Assembly (NCBI RefSeq): GCF_002250655.1
Contig: NZ_NOZR01000006.1
Span: 124,001-188,000 of the forward strand
Source: Mycolicibacterium sphagni
GTDB lineage: Bacteria; Actinomycetota; Actinomycetes; Mycobacteriales; Mycobacteriaceae
Length of the DNA: 64,000 nt
Reading direction: 5' to 3'
Below are positions 63,601-64,000 of the stretch, piece by piece. Each line of letters opens with the position of its first letter. Positions within the stretch are counted from its first letter, which is position 1. Position numbers and translations under genes: made by a program. Under the pieces are notes generated by a model that worked only from the letters and a program-made list of their open reading frames with translations, did not search any database and had not been told where the DNA came from.

Positions 63601-64000
63601 TCAGAATCCTTCAGGTTCGTCGGTCAGCGCGGTACGGGTGCGACGCAGCGTGTTGCGTTGGGTCACTTCGTAATACGACATTGCCGTCAGCGGCGGCGAA
63701 TAGGCGTGCACACTCAGCGTAGCCGTCGCGGGCGGGGCACTGACCGGAGCCCGCACCACATCGTGTACCCACCCGAGCGGGAACGCGGCCTGATCGCCGG
63801 CATCCAGGCGGCGGCGAAGCAGTCGTTCACCGTCCCAACGGTATTCGTGCAACGCACCGGAGAGCACCGTGAGTGCCCCCAGCGACCCGCAGTGATCGTG
63901 CAGCTCGGTGGTGTGGCCCGGCACCCAGCTGATCAGCCAGACGTCGAGCTCGTCGTCGGCATGCAAACGGGTGAACCACCGTTCGTCGGCCGGCGGACCG
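63601..64000 (-). CDS. cysteine dioxygenase-like cupin, 5' part outside window
   Basis: 133 residues are visible and the frame stays open to the window's right edge, so the start is outside. A TTG at 63966 could act as a start, but in-frame residues upstream (ADERWFTRL) continue the protein. The cupin metal motif is VPGHTTELHDHCGSLGALTV (H-x-H), and later GDQAAFPLGWVHDVVRAPVS gives the third His. This is the CDO_I type that oxidises cysteine to cysteine sulfinate. It is directly upstream of the rhodanese gene. Confidence 0.85.
   Translation of the reverse strand, partial: GPPADERWFTRLHADDELDVWLISWVPGHTTELHDHCGSLGALTVLSGALHEYRWDGERLLRRRLDAGDQAAFPLGWVHDVVRAPVSAPPATATLSVHAYSPPLTAMSYYEVTQRNTLRRTRTALTDEPEGF

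Noticed and set aside
1..64000. tRNA, rRNA, CRISPR, riboswitch or intact IS elements
   Set aside because: None could be recognised by reading; no transposase or integrase frame and no regularly spaced repeats were found.

Overview
The window is a GC-rich actinobacterial chromosome segment from a Mycobacterium or Mycolicibacterium. Its gene content and order closely follow, from memory, the M. tuberculosis Rv1112-to-Rv1065 backbone read from left to right: ychF, DUF6542 protein, ispH, lipid-droplet protein, xseA-xseB, 3beta-HSD, ... AI-2E protein, DUF4245, glpX, fum, polysaccharide deacetylase, phoH2, desA2, glyA, coaA, Z-FPP synthase, hemolysin III, DUF255 protein, mca, greA, metB, Pra-like RDD proteins, cbs, lipU, fadA3, Bax1, echA9-echA8, DUF2319, rhodanese. 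Mycothiol (mca), F420-type oxidoreductases, 13E12/HNH and DesA proteins support the assignment. No rRNA, tRNA, CRISPR array or intact insertion sequence was seen.

Layout. (1) 1-6360 is accessory: a LuxR/MalT-type regulator cut by the window edge, a TetR-like regulator, small VOC, PPOX and LLM enzymes, then a mosaic of single genes separated by sequences resembling the 3' end of ychF (4819, 5526, 5734, and ychF itself at 6393). (2) 6393-12944 is core: ychF, ispH, exonuclease VII, and a 3beta-hydroxysteroid dehydrogenase with a KstR-type operator. (3) 12975-18684 is an insertion in the backbone: lipoprotein, arylsulfatase, HAD hydrolase and formylglycine-generating enzyme in one tight operon, then an epimerase/SDR pair behind a perfect palindromic KstR-type operator. 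With the adjacent 3beta-HSD this could be a steroid-sulfate module. (4) 19866-23566 (minus) is a four-gene run: desaturase, Anbu-type proteasome-like hydrolase, N-formylglutamate-amidohydrolase-like protein and transglutaminase-like protein, all overlapping or nearly touching. (5) 23700-29570 is mixed accessory: small membrane protein, STAS protein, DUF4436, a 13E12/HNH protein with an SOS box over its start codon, PPOX and LLM enzymes, dienelactone hydrolase. (6) 29580-64000 is mostly core metabolism and envelope functions: glpX-fumC, MFS and Na+/H+ transporters, desA2, a long-form glyA, coaA, polyprenyl synthase, mca, greA with a structured leader, the metB/cbs transsulfuration pair, fadA3, echA8/9, and at the right edge rhodanese and a cysteine-dioxygenase-like cupin running off the window.

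The strongest leads are the KstR-framed sulfatase/FGE/steroid-dehydrogenase neighbourhood, the reduced Anbu operon fused tightly to a desaturase with an abnormal C-terminal tail, and the repeated ychF-end sequences that bracket single-gene segments. Family assignments rest on motifs and recall, without database searches. Start codons were chosen from overlaps, Shine-Dalgarno spacing and family length.
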